Shown: piece by piece, positions 48,350 through 57,448 of the stretch | Layout: every line of letters starts with the position of its first letter | How positions within the stretch are numbered: position 1 is the stretch's first letter | Assembly: GCF_000718785.1 (NCBI RefSeq) | Contig: NZ_JOCA01000011.1 | Location: 1-64,000, forward strand | Source: Streptomyces sp. NRRL WC-3626 | Lineage (GTDB): Bacteria; Actinomycetota; Actinomycetes; Streptomycetales; Streptomycetaceae | Direction of reading: 5' to 3' | Length of the DNA stretch: 64,000 bases | Made by a program: the position numbers and the translations under genes | The notes under the pieces: generated by a model | Told to the model about the DNA's origin: nothing | Database searches by the model: none | What the model saw: the letters and a program-made list of their open reading frames with translations, nothing else

Positions 48350-48931
48350 TCAGCGGGTGAGCGGCGGGCGCGGCCCCTGGGCGGTGTCCCCGGGCGCGGT
48401 CCCGGGCTCGTCCCGTACAACCTCGCCCGGGACGACCTTGCCGTCGGGCCGGTGGATGCGTGCCTGCTGGAAGGCGTCACCGAACGGCCCCTGCCCGGCC
48501 TCCCGGAGCTTGCGCTCGAAGGTGCGCTGGGCGGAGCGGCTCACGGCCTTCTGCACGGGCGGCACCAGCAGGAGGAGTCCCGCGGCGTCCGAGAGCACGC
48601 CGGGGATGATCAGCAGCAGGCCGCCCAGCATCGTCAGGCCGTTGCCCTCGCTGTTGGGCCGGGCCTCGGACGGCATCCCGCCCTGCTGCCGCTGCAGCGT
48701 CTCGGTCAGATTCCTGAAGGCCCGCCGGCCGGCCCGCTTGATGACCACGGAGCCGAGGACGAGACCGGCCACCAGGATCAGGAAGACCACCAGCCCGTTC
48801 GACGCCCCGGCGACCACGGTGAGCAGCCAGATCTCCAGCACCAGCCATGCGGCGACACCCAGCGGCAGGAGGGTGCGCAGCCGGGAGCGCCGGGGCCGGG
48901 CGGGATGCGGGGTCTGAGCGCCAGTCGTCAT
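48350..48931 (-). CDS. FxsA-family membrane protein
   Basis: 193 residues. FxsA signature: LEIWLLTVVA in the first helix, ILVAGLVLGSVVIKRAG, and the Gly/Leu-rich third helix GGLLLIIPGVLSDAAGLLLL. There are three membrane segments and a polar C-terminal tail. In E. coli FxsA overproduction relieves phage F exclusion, but its native role is unknown. It is convergent with rbpA and shares its terminator. ppm1 lies upstream on the same strand, 55 bases away. Confidence 0.92.
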   Translation of the reverse strand: MTTGAQTPHPARPRRSRLRTLLPLGVAAWLVLEIWLLTVVAGASNGLVVFLILVAGLVLGSVVIKRAGRRAFRNLTETLQRQQGGMPSEARPNSEGNGLTMLGGLLLIIPGVLSDAAGLLLLVPPVQKAVSRSAQRTFERKLREAGQGPFGDAFQQARIHRPDGKVVPGEVVRDEPGTAPGDTAQGPRPPLTR

Positions 48932-48986
48932 GCTCCCAGTGTGCCTGGGCCCGGCTCAGCACGGGATAAGCGGGCGACCGGCTCTC

Positions 48987-49802
48987 CTACGGCTGTGCGG
49001 TGGGCCGCCGCTTCTCGTCGCCGCGGCCGAGGACCTTGCCGACCCTCTCCCCCACGCCCCACGCCGTGACCCGCCACAGCGCCTCGACAAGGATGTCGCG
49101 GCTCATCTTGGAGTCGCCGTGCTCGCGCTCGACGAAGGTGATCGGCACTTCCACGACGTGGTAGCCGGCCTTCACCGCGCGGCGGGCCAGATCGACCTGG
49201 AAGCAGTACCCCTGCGAGGCCACTTCCTCGAGACCGAGGCCCTCCAGGGTCTCCCGGCGGAAGGCGCGGAAGCCGCCGGTGATGTCGCGCAGCGGCAGAT
49301 CGAGCGCCACGCGCGAGTAGAGGCTGCCCCCGCGCGAGATGACCTCGCGGGACTTCGGCCAGTTCACCACCCGACCGCCGGGCACCCAGCGGGACCCGAG
49401 CACCAGGTCGGCGCCCTTGAGGGCGGTCAGCAGACGGGGCAGTTCCTCGGGCTGGTGGGAGCCGTCGGCGTCCATCTCGATCAGTACGCCGTAGCCGTGT
49501 TCCATGCCCCAGCGGAAGCCCGCGAGATAGGCCGCGCCGAGGCCTTCCTTGCCCTTGCGGTGCAGCACCTGGACGTGTTCGTCGGCCGCGGCCAGTTCGT
49601 CGGCGAGCTTGCCGGTGCCGTCGGGGCTGTTGTCGTCGGCCACGAGAACGTGCGCCTCGGGAACGGCCTCACGCACCCGGCCGACGATCGCCTTGATGTT
49701 CTCCGCCTCGTTGTAGGTCGGGATGATCACCAGAGCCGTGCCGAGCGGGCCGAAGTTCCTCCCCTGGGATCCTGCCGTGAGGGTCCCGTCGCCGTCGTTC
49801 AC
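48987..49802 (-). CDS. Polyprenol-phosphate mannosyltransferase (Ppm1-type)
   Basis: 271-residue GT2 enzyme. Motifs VIIPTYNEAENI, VADDNSPDGTG (nucleotide-binding), IEMDADGSH (DxD) and DITGGFRAFRR are all intact. It transfers mannose from GDP-mannose to polyprenyl phosphate, giving the lipid-linked donor for protein O-mannosylation and glycolipids. The catalytic domain stands alone, without the N-acyltransferase domain fused in mycobacterial Ppm1. The GTG start at 49802 has AAGGGG upstream. Confidence 0.93.
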   Translation of the reverse strand: MNDGDGTLTAGSQGRNFGPLGTALVIIPTYNEAENIKAIVGRVREAVPEAHVLVADDNSPDGTGKLADELAAADEHVQVLHRKGKEGLGAAYLAGFRWGMEHGYGVLIEMDADGSHQPEELPRLLTALKGADLVLGSRWVPGGRVVNWPKSREVISRGGSLYSRVALDLPLRDITGGFRAFRRETLEGLGLEEVASQGYCFQVDLARRAVKAGYHVVEVPITFVEREHGDSKMSRDILVEALWRVTAWGVGERVGKVLGRGDEKRRPTAQP

Positions 49803-50349
49803 TGCTGCCCCTTCATGTCCTGTGCGCAGGGTCCCACCATAGTGGGCACGGCCTGTGCCGACGTGACAGGACATTCGTATGGTGGTGTCGTTTACCGAAG
49901 ATCGGGTAGGAAGACACGTTTTGGGCGTGTGAAGAAGGAAGAGGGACAGCGGATGGGGGCCCGGCGCCCTTCGGGCCGGCCCGGGACCCGCCGGCTGCGG
50001 ATCGGCCTGAAGCCGTTGTCTACTGAGCGCCCGGGCCCCACCCGGGGTCGCACCTCCCCGGCCGGCTGACACGTCCCTCGGTACCGCGCCGCCGCTGAGC
50101 CTGGCTCCCAGTGACGGTGCCCCGGTGCGGCACACCGTCCCTGACCCAGCGGCGCTGACACGAGTGGCCGGACGTTCTCCGGTCGGGCGTCCTGTGGTGG
50201 ACATGGGCGAACCTACCGGCCCCCTGCGGCCGCCTGTCAACAGCCGTTCGACCTGCGTCATGTGGTTCAAACACCTGGTCAGCGGCGAGGATGCGCAGGT
50301 CGCGAGACGGGGGCGCGGCACATGATCGTCACCGCGCCGTCCGCGTAGA
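49803..50349. other. 547-base gene-free stretch upstream of ppm1
   Basis: No convincing gene. The only frame with a ribosome-like site is a 38-codon Arg-rich plus-strand ORF (49953-50069), rejected as likely chance. Several GC hairpins are present (e.g. CCCGGCGCCCTTCGGGCC near 49960). ppm1's promoter must lie near 49810-49860 on the minus strand, but no clear hexamers are seen. Confidence 0.4.
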
Positions 50350-51957
50350 TCACTCGCCCGGCCGTACGAAGACCGTGCGCCCGCCGACCACCGTACGCAG
50401 ACAGACGGGCAGGTCACGGCCCGGGGCGAGGTCGGGCAGTCCGGGGGTGCCGGAGCGCGGGTCGGTGGACCAGCGCGCCACCCGGTCGTCGGGCGCCTGG
50501 ACCACGAGTTCACCGGTGCGCCAGAGGGCGTAGTCGGCGGGTGCGCCGGGCACCAGGACGCCCGCGTCGTCGCGTCCGACCGCCCGCCAGCCGCCGCGCG
50601 TGTGCGCGGTGAACGCGGCGCGCACGGAGACACGGTGCTCGGGTGTGCGGTGGAAGGCGGCGGCCCGGACGGTCCCCCAGGGGTCGAGGGGGGTGACGGG
50701 ACTGTCGGAGCCGAAGGCGAGCGGCACGCCGGCCCTCAGCAGCGCCGCGAACGGGTTCAGGGTGCGGGCCCGCTCCGGTCCCAGGCGCTGGGCGTACATG
50801 CCGTCCTCGCCGCCCCACAGGGCGTCGAAGACGGGCTGGACCGAGGCGGTGAGGCCGAGTTCGGCGAAGGCCGCGACGGTCTCGGGGGTGAGCATCTCGG
50901 CGTGCTCGACGCGGTGCCGGGCGGCCCGGATCCGGCCGAGGCCGACCTTCTCGGCGGCGGCCCTGATGCCGTCGACGACGGCGGTCACGGCGGCGTCGCC
51001 GATGGCGTGGAAGCCCGCCTGGAGTCCCGCCTCGGTGCAGGCGACGACATGGGCGGCCACGGCGGCTGCGTCCAGGTGGGCGGTGCCGGTGTGACCGGCG
51101 TCGGCGTACGGCTCGTGGAGGCACGCGGTGTGCGAGCCGAGGGCGCCGTCGGCGAACAGGTCGCCCGCGGCACCGACCGCGCCCAGGTCCCTCGCCTTGG
51201 CGACGTCCTGTTCGGCCCAGTAGCCGACGACGCGGGGGCCGTTCCCCTCGGCCGCGAGCCGCAGCAGGCCGGTGAAGTCGTCCTCGGAGGAGATCTCCGG
51301 GCCGCCGCACTCGTGGACCGTGCCGATACCGAGGGAGGCCGCGTGGGCGAGGGCGGCACGCTGGGCCTCGGTGCGCTGGGCCGGTGTGACGGCGGCCAGG
51401 GCGGCGGCGCGTACGGCGTGGTGGGCGTCGCCGGTGAGCGGGGCGTCCGCGCGGGTGACCGCGGCGGCCGGGACGAGGTCGAGGAGCGCGGTGGTGACGA
51501 CCGCGGAGTGGACGTCGATCCGGCTGAGGTAGAGGGGGCGGCCGCCGGTGGCCTCGTCGAGTTCGGCGCGGGTCGGCGGGCGGCCGCCGGGCCAGCGGGC
51601 GGCGTCCCATCCGTGGCCGAGGAGGACACGGTCGTGGGGGCGGGCGGCGGCGAACTCGCGTACGCGGACGAGCGCGGCGTCGAGGGAGGGGGTGGTGGAG
51701 AGGTCCAGGCCGGTGAGGGCCAGGCCGGTGGCGGTGGTGTGGACGTGTGCGTCGGTGAACGCGGGGGTGACCAGGGCTCCGTCGAGGTCGATCACCTCGT
51801 CCGCGCTGTCGGTGAAGGCGTCCGCGGCGCCTTCTGTGCCGACCCAGGCGATGTGGCCGTGTTCGACGACCATCGCTGTCGCGAAGGGGTCGGCGGGGCT
51901 GTGTACTTCGCCTCGGCGGAGGAGGGTGGTGCGTGGGGGGTCGGTGCGTTCACTCAT
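50350..51957 (-). CDS. YtcJ-like metal-dependent amidohydrolase
   Basis: 535 residues of amidohydrolase family 3. Metal ligands are in DAHVHTTATG (about 68), GFHAIGDAAV and HRVEHAEML, with the final Asp in FGSDSPVTPLDPWGTV. It should hydrolyse an amide, carbamate or cyclic substrate in the cytoplasm; the physiological substrate is unknown. It stands alone on the minus strand with the Lrp gene upstream. Confidence 0.9.
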   Translation of the reverse strand: MSERTDPPRTTLLRRGEVHSPADPFATAMVVEHGHIAWVGTEGAADAFTDSADEVIDLDGALVTPAFTDAHVHTTATGLALTGLDLSTTPSLDAALVRVREFAAARPHDRVLLGHGWDAARWPGGRPPTRAELDEATGGRPLYLSRIDVHSAVVTTALLDLVPAAAVTRADAPLTGDAHHAVRAAALAAVTPAQRTEAQRAALAHAASLGIGTVHECGGPEISSEDDFTGLLRLAAEGNGPRVVGYWAEQDVAKARDLGAVGAAGDLFADGALGSHTACLHEPYADAGHTGTAHLDAAAVAAHVVACTEAGLQAGFHAIGDAAVTAVVDGIRAAAEKVGLGRIRAARHRVEHAEMLTPETVAAFAELGLTASVQPVFDALWGGEDGMYAQRLGPERARTLNPFAALLRAGVPLAFGSDSPVTPLDPWGTVRAAAFHRTPEHRVSVRAAFTAHTRGGWRAVGRDDAGVLVPGAPADYALWRTGELVVQAPDDRVARWSTDPRSGTPGLPDLAPGRDLPVCLRTVVGGRTVFVRPGE

Positions 51958-52141
51958 GGGGACAGTTTCGCCTGTCGGGGAGGTGGGGGCTTGGGCGGGC
52001 CGAGTTTTCTCGCCCCCGCCGCCCCTTCCCGTTCCCGACCCCGGGGCTCTGCCCCGGGATCCCCGCTCCTCAGACGCCGGAGGGGCTGGGTGGAAACGCC
52101 GGAGCGGCCGGGTGGTGCGCGGGGGCTGATCGTCCGCGGCG

Positions 52142-52582
52142 TCAGATCCTGGGCGGGCGGGATTCGTACGGGGTGGACAGGACTACCGTCGTGCGGGTGG
52201 AGACTCCTGCCAAGGTACGGACCCTGGCCAGGAGTTCTTCGAGCTCGTGTGGGGTGGAGACACGTACCTTGAGGATGTAGTTCTCGTCGCCCGCGACGCT
52301 GTGGCAGGCCTCGATCTCGGGGACGCCGCCGAGGCGGTCCGCGATGTCGTCGGGGGCGCTGGGGTCGAAGGGTTTGACCGAGATGAAGGCGGTCATGGGC
52401 AGGCCGACGGCCTCCGGGTCGACGACCGCGGCATAGCCGCGGATGACGCCACGCTGTTCCAGCCGGCGCACCCGCTGGTGCACGGCCGACGTGGACAGGC
52501 CCGTGGCCTTGCCCAGGTCTGTGTAGCTCATCCGCCCGTCCTTGACGAGCAGCTGCACGATCTGTCGGTCCAGCTCCTCCAT
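52142..52582 (-). CDS. Lrp/AsnC-family transcriptional regulator
   Basis: 146 residues. N-terminal helix-turn-helix (LDRQIVQLLVKDGRMSYTDLG; GLSTSAVHQRVRRLEQRGVI) and C-terminal RAM ligand domain (EIEACHSVAGDENYILKVRV). It is probably an octameric regulator of amino-acid metabolism. A -10 element TAGGTT (52591-52596) lies eight bases before the ATG with no ribosome site, so the mRNA is probably leaderless and the start is MEELDRQ. It is divergent from the CPDC-protein gene. Confidence 0.92.
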   Translation of the reverse strand: MEELDRQIVQLLVKDGRMSYTDLGKATGLSTSAVHQRVRRLEQRGVIRGYAAVVDPEAVGLPMTAFISVKPFDPSAPDDIADRLGGVPEIEACHSVAGDENYILKVRVSTPHELEELLARVRTLAGVSTRTTVVLSTPYESRPPRI

Positions 52583-52590
52583 GGCGCAAG

Positions 52591-52596
52591 AACCTA
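52591..52596 (-). promoter_or_regulatory. Leaderless -10 element of the Lrp gene
   Basis: TAGGTT on the minus strand lies eight bases before the ATG, placing the transcription start within two bases of it. No good -35 is seen, and no Shine-Dalgarno sequence precedes the start. Confidence 0.5.
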
Positions 52597-52822
52597 CAGT
52601 GCGCTTGATCTCCTCGGATACCTGAACCGTCCAGGTCATACCCGGTTCGTGATGCGCGCGCGGGCCCGCGAACATGGCGGCGGCATGTGCCGTGTGACGA
52701 ACGCCACACCCCTGACGCACTCTCCGTGATGCTCCTGTGATTACCTCGGAGGGGGGACGGGAAGTGCTTGCTGTGGTCGAGGCCGCAGTGCCTTCACGGC
52801 CCAGCCCGAGGGGGAGAACCCA

Positions 52823-53257
52823 ATGCAGAGTCTTAAGCGCCCTGGTCGTACCACGTCCAAGCGGCAGCAGCCGGTCATCGAGCTCGTTCCGGAGTACGTC
52901 GAACCCGACGCCACGGACGAGGAACTCGACGCCTACGACACCTTCGAGATGTACCGGGTCGTCTGCCCGGACTGCGCGCAGCCCATCGCCCTGCTCGCGG
53001 ACGAGGACGTCCTGCCGGAGCACGCGCTGTGCGCCTCACCGTGGAACCCCTTCGGGCTCACGGTGTGCGCCGGCACCGGCCGCAGCGCCACCGAGGCGCG
53101 GCCGGCGGACGAGTCCGTCACCCCCCAGGAGCAGGACACCGCCCTGCTCCTGACGCTCCCTCAGGGACTCGACTGGCGCACCCAGCCGTTCTCGCACGTC
53201 GGCGGTCCGGGCTCGCGCCCGATCCGGGTCCCGGCGATGCGACAGCAGGCCGCCTGA
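52823..53257 (+). CDS. Hypothetical protein with CPDC motif
   Basis: 144 residues, no recognised family. A CPDC pair near residues 48-51 and further cysteines around 71 and 82 could form a zinc site (VVCPDCAQPIALL, HALCASP, LTVCAG). The N-terminus is basic (RTTSKRQQ) and the middle is acidic (EYVEPDATDEELD). GAGGGGGAGA precedes the ATG. It is divergent from the Lrp gene, and its promoter lies in the 240-base gap. Confidence 0.72.
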   Translation: MQSLKRPGRTTSKRQQPVIELVPEYVEPDATDEELDAYDTFEMYRVVCPDCAQPIALLADEDVLPEHALCASPWNPFGLTVCAGTGRSATEARPADESVTPQEQDTALLLTLPQGLDWRTQPFSHVGGPGSRPIRVPAMRQQAA

Positions 53258-53376
53258 GCACGACACCGGTACGGGGGCGGCGCGGTCCGCCGTCCCCGCC
53301 CGCGCGGGACACCCGCGAACGCACGTCCTGCCCCGGGGGCCGGTGACCGGCTCGGTCACCGCCGCGTTGCCCGGGT

Positions 53377-53628
53377 ATGACGACCCCCACGTACTCGACG
53401 ACCGGGCGTCAGCGCCATGTCTTCGTGCCGCCGCCCGTGGCGGCGGTCGTACCCGCGCCGCCACGGCTCCCGGATCCGCCGATCTACCGCGATCTGCTGC
53501 GGACCTGGGCCGACCGGGGCCGTATGCTGCCCGGCCGGCGGGATCCGGAGTGGACGCGGCTCGCCGCGCCCTGGCGCGGGCCCGACCGGTTCAGCGGGTC
53601 TCCGGCCCCGCGAGATGACGGGCGATGA
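53377..53628 (+). CDS. Small Pro/Arg-rich hypothetical protein
   Basis: 83 residues, rich in proline and arginine (FVPPPVAAVVPAPPRLPDPP ... RTWADRGRMLPGRRDPEW). Its end overlaps the acyl-CoA dehydrogenase stop by 38 bases on the opposite strand. There is no strong ribosome site. It is kept because of the patterned tail (YRDLLRTWADRG, WTRLAAPWRGPDRF), but it could be spurious. Confidence 0.45.
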   Translation: MTTPTYSTTGRQRHVFVPPPVAAVVPAPPRLPDPPIYRDLLRTWADRGRMLPGRRDPEWTRLAAPWRGPDRFSGSPAPRDDGR

Positions 53629-54766
53629 CCATGCGCTGGATCTGGTTGGTGCCCTCGACGATCTGCAGCACCTTGGCCTCGCGCATGTAGCGCTCGGCGG
53701 GGAAGTCGGCGGTGTAGCCGTAGCCGCCGAGGATCTGTACGGCGTCGGTGGTGACCCGCATCGCGGTGTCGGTGCAGTGCAGCTTGGCCATGGCCGCCTG
53801 CTTGGCGAACGGCCGTCCCGCGTCGCGCAGCCGGGCCGCCGCGAGGTACAGGGCGCGCCCCGCCTCGATCTGGGTCGCCATGTCGGCGAGCATGAAGCGC
53901 AGCCCCTGGAAGTCGGCGATGGGCCTGCCGAACTGCCGCCTCTCGGTCGCGTAGCCGAGAGCCTCGTCGAGCGCCGCCTGGGCGACGCCGATGGCGCAGG
54001 CGGCGATGCCGAGCCGGCCGCCGTCCAGTGCGGACAGGGCGATCGCGAAACCCTGCCCCTCCTCGCCGATCCGCCGCGCGTCGGGGACCCGGACGCCGTC
54101 GAGATGGACCTGGGCGGTGGGCGAGCCCTTCATGCCCATCTTCTTCTCCGGCACGGCGGCACTGAGCCCCTCCGCGTCACCGGGCACGAGGAACGCGGTG
54201 ATGCCGCGCGGGCCCTCCTCGCCGGTGCGTGCCATGACCGTGTAGAAGTCGGCGACGCCGCCGTGGGTGATCCACGCCTTGGTGCCGGTGATCACCCAGT
54301 CTCCCCCGCCGTCCCGCACGGCCCTGGTGCGCAGGGATGCGGCGTCCGAGCCCGACGCGGGCTCGGAGAGGCAGTAGGCGCCGAGGAGGCCGCCGCCGAG
54401 CATCGCCGGCAGATGTTCCGCCCGCTGCTCCTTGGAGCCGAAGGACGCGAGCGCGTAGGAGGCCAGGGTGTGCACGCTGACGCCGAGACCGACGGTGAGG
54501 CGGGCCGCGGCGAGCTCCTCGAGCACCTGGAGGTAGACCTCGTACGGCTGGTCGCCGCCGCCGTACTCGGAGTCGTAGGGGAGGCCGAGCAGCCCGGACT
54601 CGGAGAGCAGGGTGAACAGCTCGCGGGGGAAGCGTTCCGCGGCCTCGTCCTCGGCCGCCTTCGGGGCGATCTCGTGCTGCGCGATGTCGCGGACGAGCGA
54701 GATCAGGTCCCGGGCCTCGTCCGTGGGCAGTTGCCGGTCCACCGGCTGCGGGGCGCGGTCGGGCAT
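53591..54766 (-). CDS. Acyl-CoA dehydrogenase
   Basis: 391 residues, the normal family length. FAD/substrate motifs AYCLSEPASGSDAAS and WITGTKAWITHGG, and the catalytic Glu region REAKVLQIVEGTNQIQR, are intact. It oxidises a short- or branched-chain acyl-CoA to the enoyl-CoA, passing electrons to ETF. The start at 54766 has GGAGGAG upstream at eight bases; an ATG at 54796 is weaker. No other beta-oxidation gene is adjacent. Confidence 0.94.
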   Translation of the reverse strand: MPDRAPQPVDRQLPTDEARDLISLVRDIAQHEIAPKAAEDEAAERFPRELFTLLSESGLLGLPYDSEYGGGDQPYEVYLQVLEELAAARLTVGLGVSVHTLASYALASFGSKEQRAEHLPAMLGGGLLGAYCLSEPASGSDAASLRTRAVRDGGGDWVITGTKAWITHGGVADFYTVMARTGEEGPRGITAFLVPGDAEGLSAAVPEKKMGMKGSPTAQVHLDGVRVPDARRIGEEGQGFAIALSALDGGRLGIAACAIGVAQAALDEALGYATERRQFGRPIADFQGLRFMLADMATQIEAGRALYLAAARLRDAGRPFAKQAAMAKLHCTDTAMRVTTDAVQILGGYGYTADFPAERYMREAKVLQIVEGTNQIQRMVIARHLAGPETR

Positions 54767-54988
54767 GGCGACGCTCTCCTCCCTGTTCGGGCACATCGGC
54801 GTGCGCCTTGGGTGGAGGCGGCCGCGCCGGGGTCGTATCGGTGCCGTGCCGATGCTCGCAGTTCCGGGTCTCGGAAGCTGCTGACCAGCGGCTGTGCGCT
54901 GTGAGTATGCCCGATCGGGTGCAGCAAGTCACTTGTTAACGACCGCTTACTCCGAGAAACCTTCACACCGCTCCCCGACGATCAAAAT

Positions 54989-55030
54989 TGGTCCGCACCA
55001 TTGACCCAACTGGTCTAGTCCTCCTAGGGT
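54989..55030 (+). promoter_or_regulatory. Chitinase promoter with two DasR/chitinase-box direct repeats
   Basis: TTGACC (55001-55006) and TAGGGT (55025-55030), 18 bases apart, form the promoter. It is interleaved with two 12-base direct repeats, TGGTCCGCACCA (54989-55000) and TGGTCTAGTCCT (55011-55022). The repeats lie 22 bases apart, about two helical turns, and resemble both DasR boxes and the direct repeats of Streptomyces chitinase promoters. A bound regulator would cover the -35. Confidence 0.85.
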
Positions 55031-55103
55031 TTCGCTCCAACCCGAGTCACCGCGTTCATGCCAATCGACTCGTGTTCCCCTCCCCCCACGAGGAGACAAC
55101 CGC

Positions 55104-56342
<1,239 letters not shown>

Positions 56343-56358
56343 GACCGCCCGAGGGGCC

Positions 56359-56394
56359 GGGGCGGGAGTTCCACGGGGGGGGGACTCCCGCCCC
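56359..56394. terminator. Terminator between chitinase and TetR genes
   Basis: GGGGCGGGAGT (56359-56369) and ACTCCCGCCCC (56384-56394) pair over eleven bases. The loop contains a nine-base G run. It sits between the convergent stops. Confidence 0.75.
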
Positions 56395-56414
56395 CGTCGC
56401 CGTCCGGGTCCGTC

Positions 56415-57071
56415 TCAGCCGTCGCGGCGGGCGGGCGCCGGGGCCGGGTAGGCGGGGTCCAGCTCCTCGATGGCGCGCATGGCGCCGCCGAGCGTCTTCA
56501 CCAGCAGTTCTGTCATGGTCTCGCGGGTGAGTTCACCGCGGTCGATCCAGGCGAGCGCGGCACCCTCCACACTGCACACCCAGGCCAGCAGCCCCATCCG
56601 CGCCAACGGCGCGATGTCCGTACGGCCGTAGGCACCCTCGGCGATGGTCTCCACGATGGCCTCGCGCACCCCGTCACGGATGGCGTGCACCTCGGTGTCG
56701 AAGCCGACGCCGCCGCTGACGATCGCGCGGTAGGCGGCCTGATTGTGCTCGGCGTAGCGCAGATAGCTGTCGATGGTGCGGTGCACCCGCTCCACCGGCG
56801 GCAGTCCGGCGCCGCTCGCGGCGTACGTGACCAGACCGGCCACCGAGTCCTCGATGATCGCCAGGTAGTAGCCGCGCTTGGAGTGGAAGTAGTAGTAGAT
56901 CAGCCCTTTGGCGACTCGCGCCTGGCGTGCGATGTCGTCCATGGAGAGCGCGTCGTACGACGTGTCCGCGAACAGGCTCCGCCCGATGGCGATGAGTTCG
57001 GCGCGGCGCGCCGACGAACGCTCGGTACCGCGCGCCGCGGGGCGTACGGCGGACTGCCGGCTGATGTTCAA
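56415..57071 (-). CDS. TetR-family transcriptional regulator
   Basis: 218 residues. N-terminal helix-turn-helix (ALSMDDIARQARVAKGLIYYYFHSKRGYYL) in separate segments, and a helical C-terminal ligand domain (VHRTIDSYLRYAEHNQAAYRAIV). The start ATG at 57071 lies before MNISRQS. The genes it controls are not evident; the SCO1431-like gene lies upstream on the same strand, 94 bases away. Confidence 0.9.
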   Translation of the reverse strand: MNISRQSAVRPAARGTERSSARRAELIAIGRSLFADTSYDALSMDDIARQARVAKGLIYYYFHSKRGYYLAIIEDSVAGLVTYAASGAGLPPVERVHRTIDSYLRYAEHNQAAYRAIVSGGVGFDTEVHAIRDGVREAIVETIAEGAYGRTDIAPLARMGLLAWVCSVEGAALAWIDRGELTRETMTELLVKTLGGAMRAIEELDPAYPAPAPARRDG

Positions 57072-57165
57072 TGTCGACCCAGGTCTTCCTGCGGGCGGTG
57101 TGAAATCCCGCCGCAGTATGTCAGGTCAACCGGATGGCTCGAGCCGGGAGCCCCCTCACCTCGGG

Positions 57166-57306
57166 TTACAGCAGTCCCAGTTGGGTCACGAACATCGCGA
57201 GGACCGCGACGAGGGTCCATCCCATGACGTGCTCGAGGATCTTCGGGCCGTCCTCCCGGGGGCCGCCGGTGCGGGCGCGGGTGACGGTGGCGGTGTTCGC
57301 GGTCAT
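57166..57306 (-). CDS. SCO1431-family small membrane protein
   Basis: 46 residues: a short polar N-terminus (TANTATVTRARTGG, DDGP-like PREDGPKI) and one C-terminal membrane helix (MGWTLVAVLAMFVTQLGLL). Size and sequence match the widespread Streptomyces SCO1431-type membrane protein. The start is the ATG at 57306, inside a longer open frame. Function is unknown. Confidence 0.82.
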   Translation of the reverse strand: MTANTATVTRARTGGPREDGPKILEHVMGWTLVAVLAMFVTQLGLL

Positions 57307-57405
57307 GGCATCTCGCTGGTCTCTGTGGTGCGGTGGACTCCCCCTGCGACGCTGTCCACTTTCCCACCGTGAGCGCCTTTCGCGTCCGAGACATCGGTCA
57401 CACGG

Positions 57406-57437
57406 CGGCGGGCCCCGGGACGACCCGGGGCCCGCCG
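57406..57437 (-). terminator. Terminator after the C39-like gene
   Basis: CGGCGGGCCCCGGG and CCCGGGGCCCGCCG pair perfectly over fourteen bases around ACGA, twelve bases after the C39-like stop. Confidence 0.85.
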
Positions 57438-57448
57438 TCCGGACCGGC

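Noticed and set aside
49953..50069. A 38-codon Arg-rich plus-strand ORF in the ppm1 upstream gap
   Set aside because: A GA-rich stretch precedes it but composition is pure Arg/Gly/Pro, and no similarity to a known small protein was recognised.
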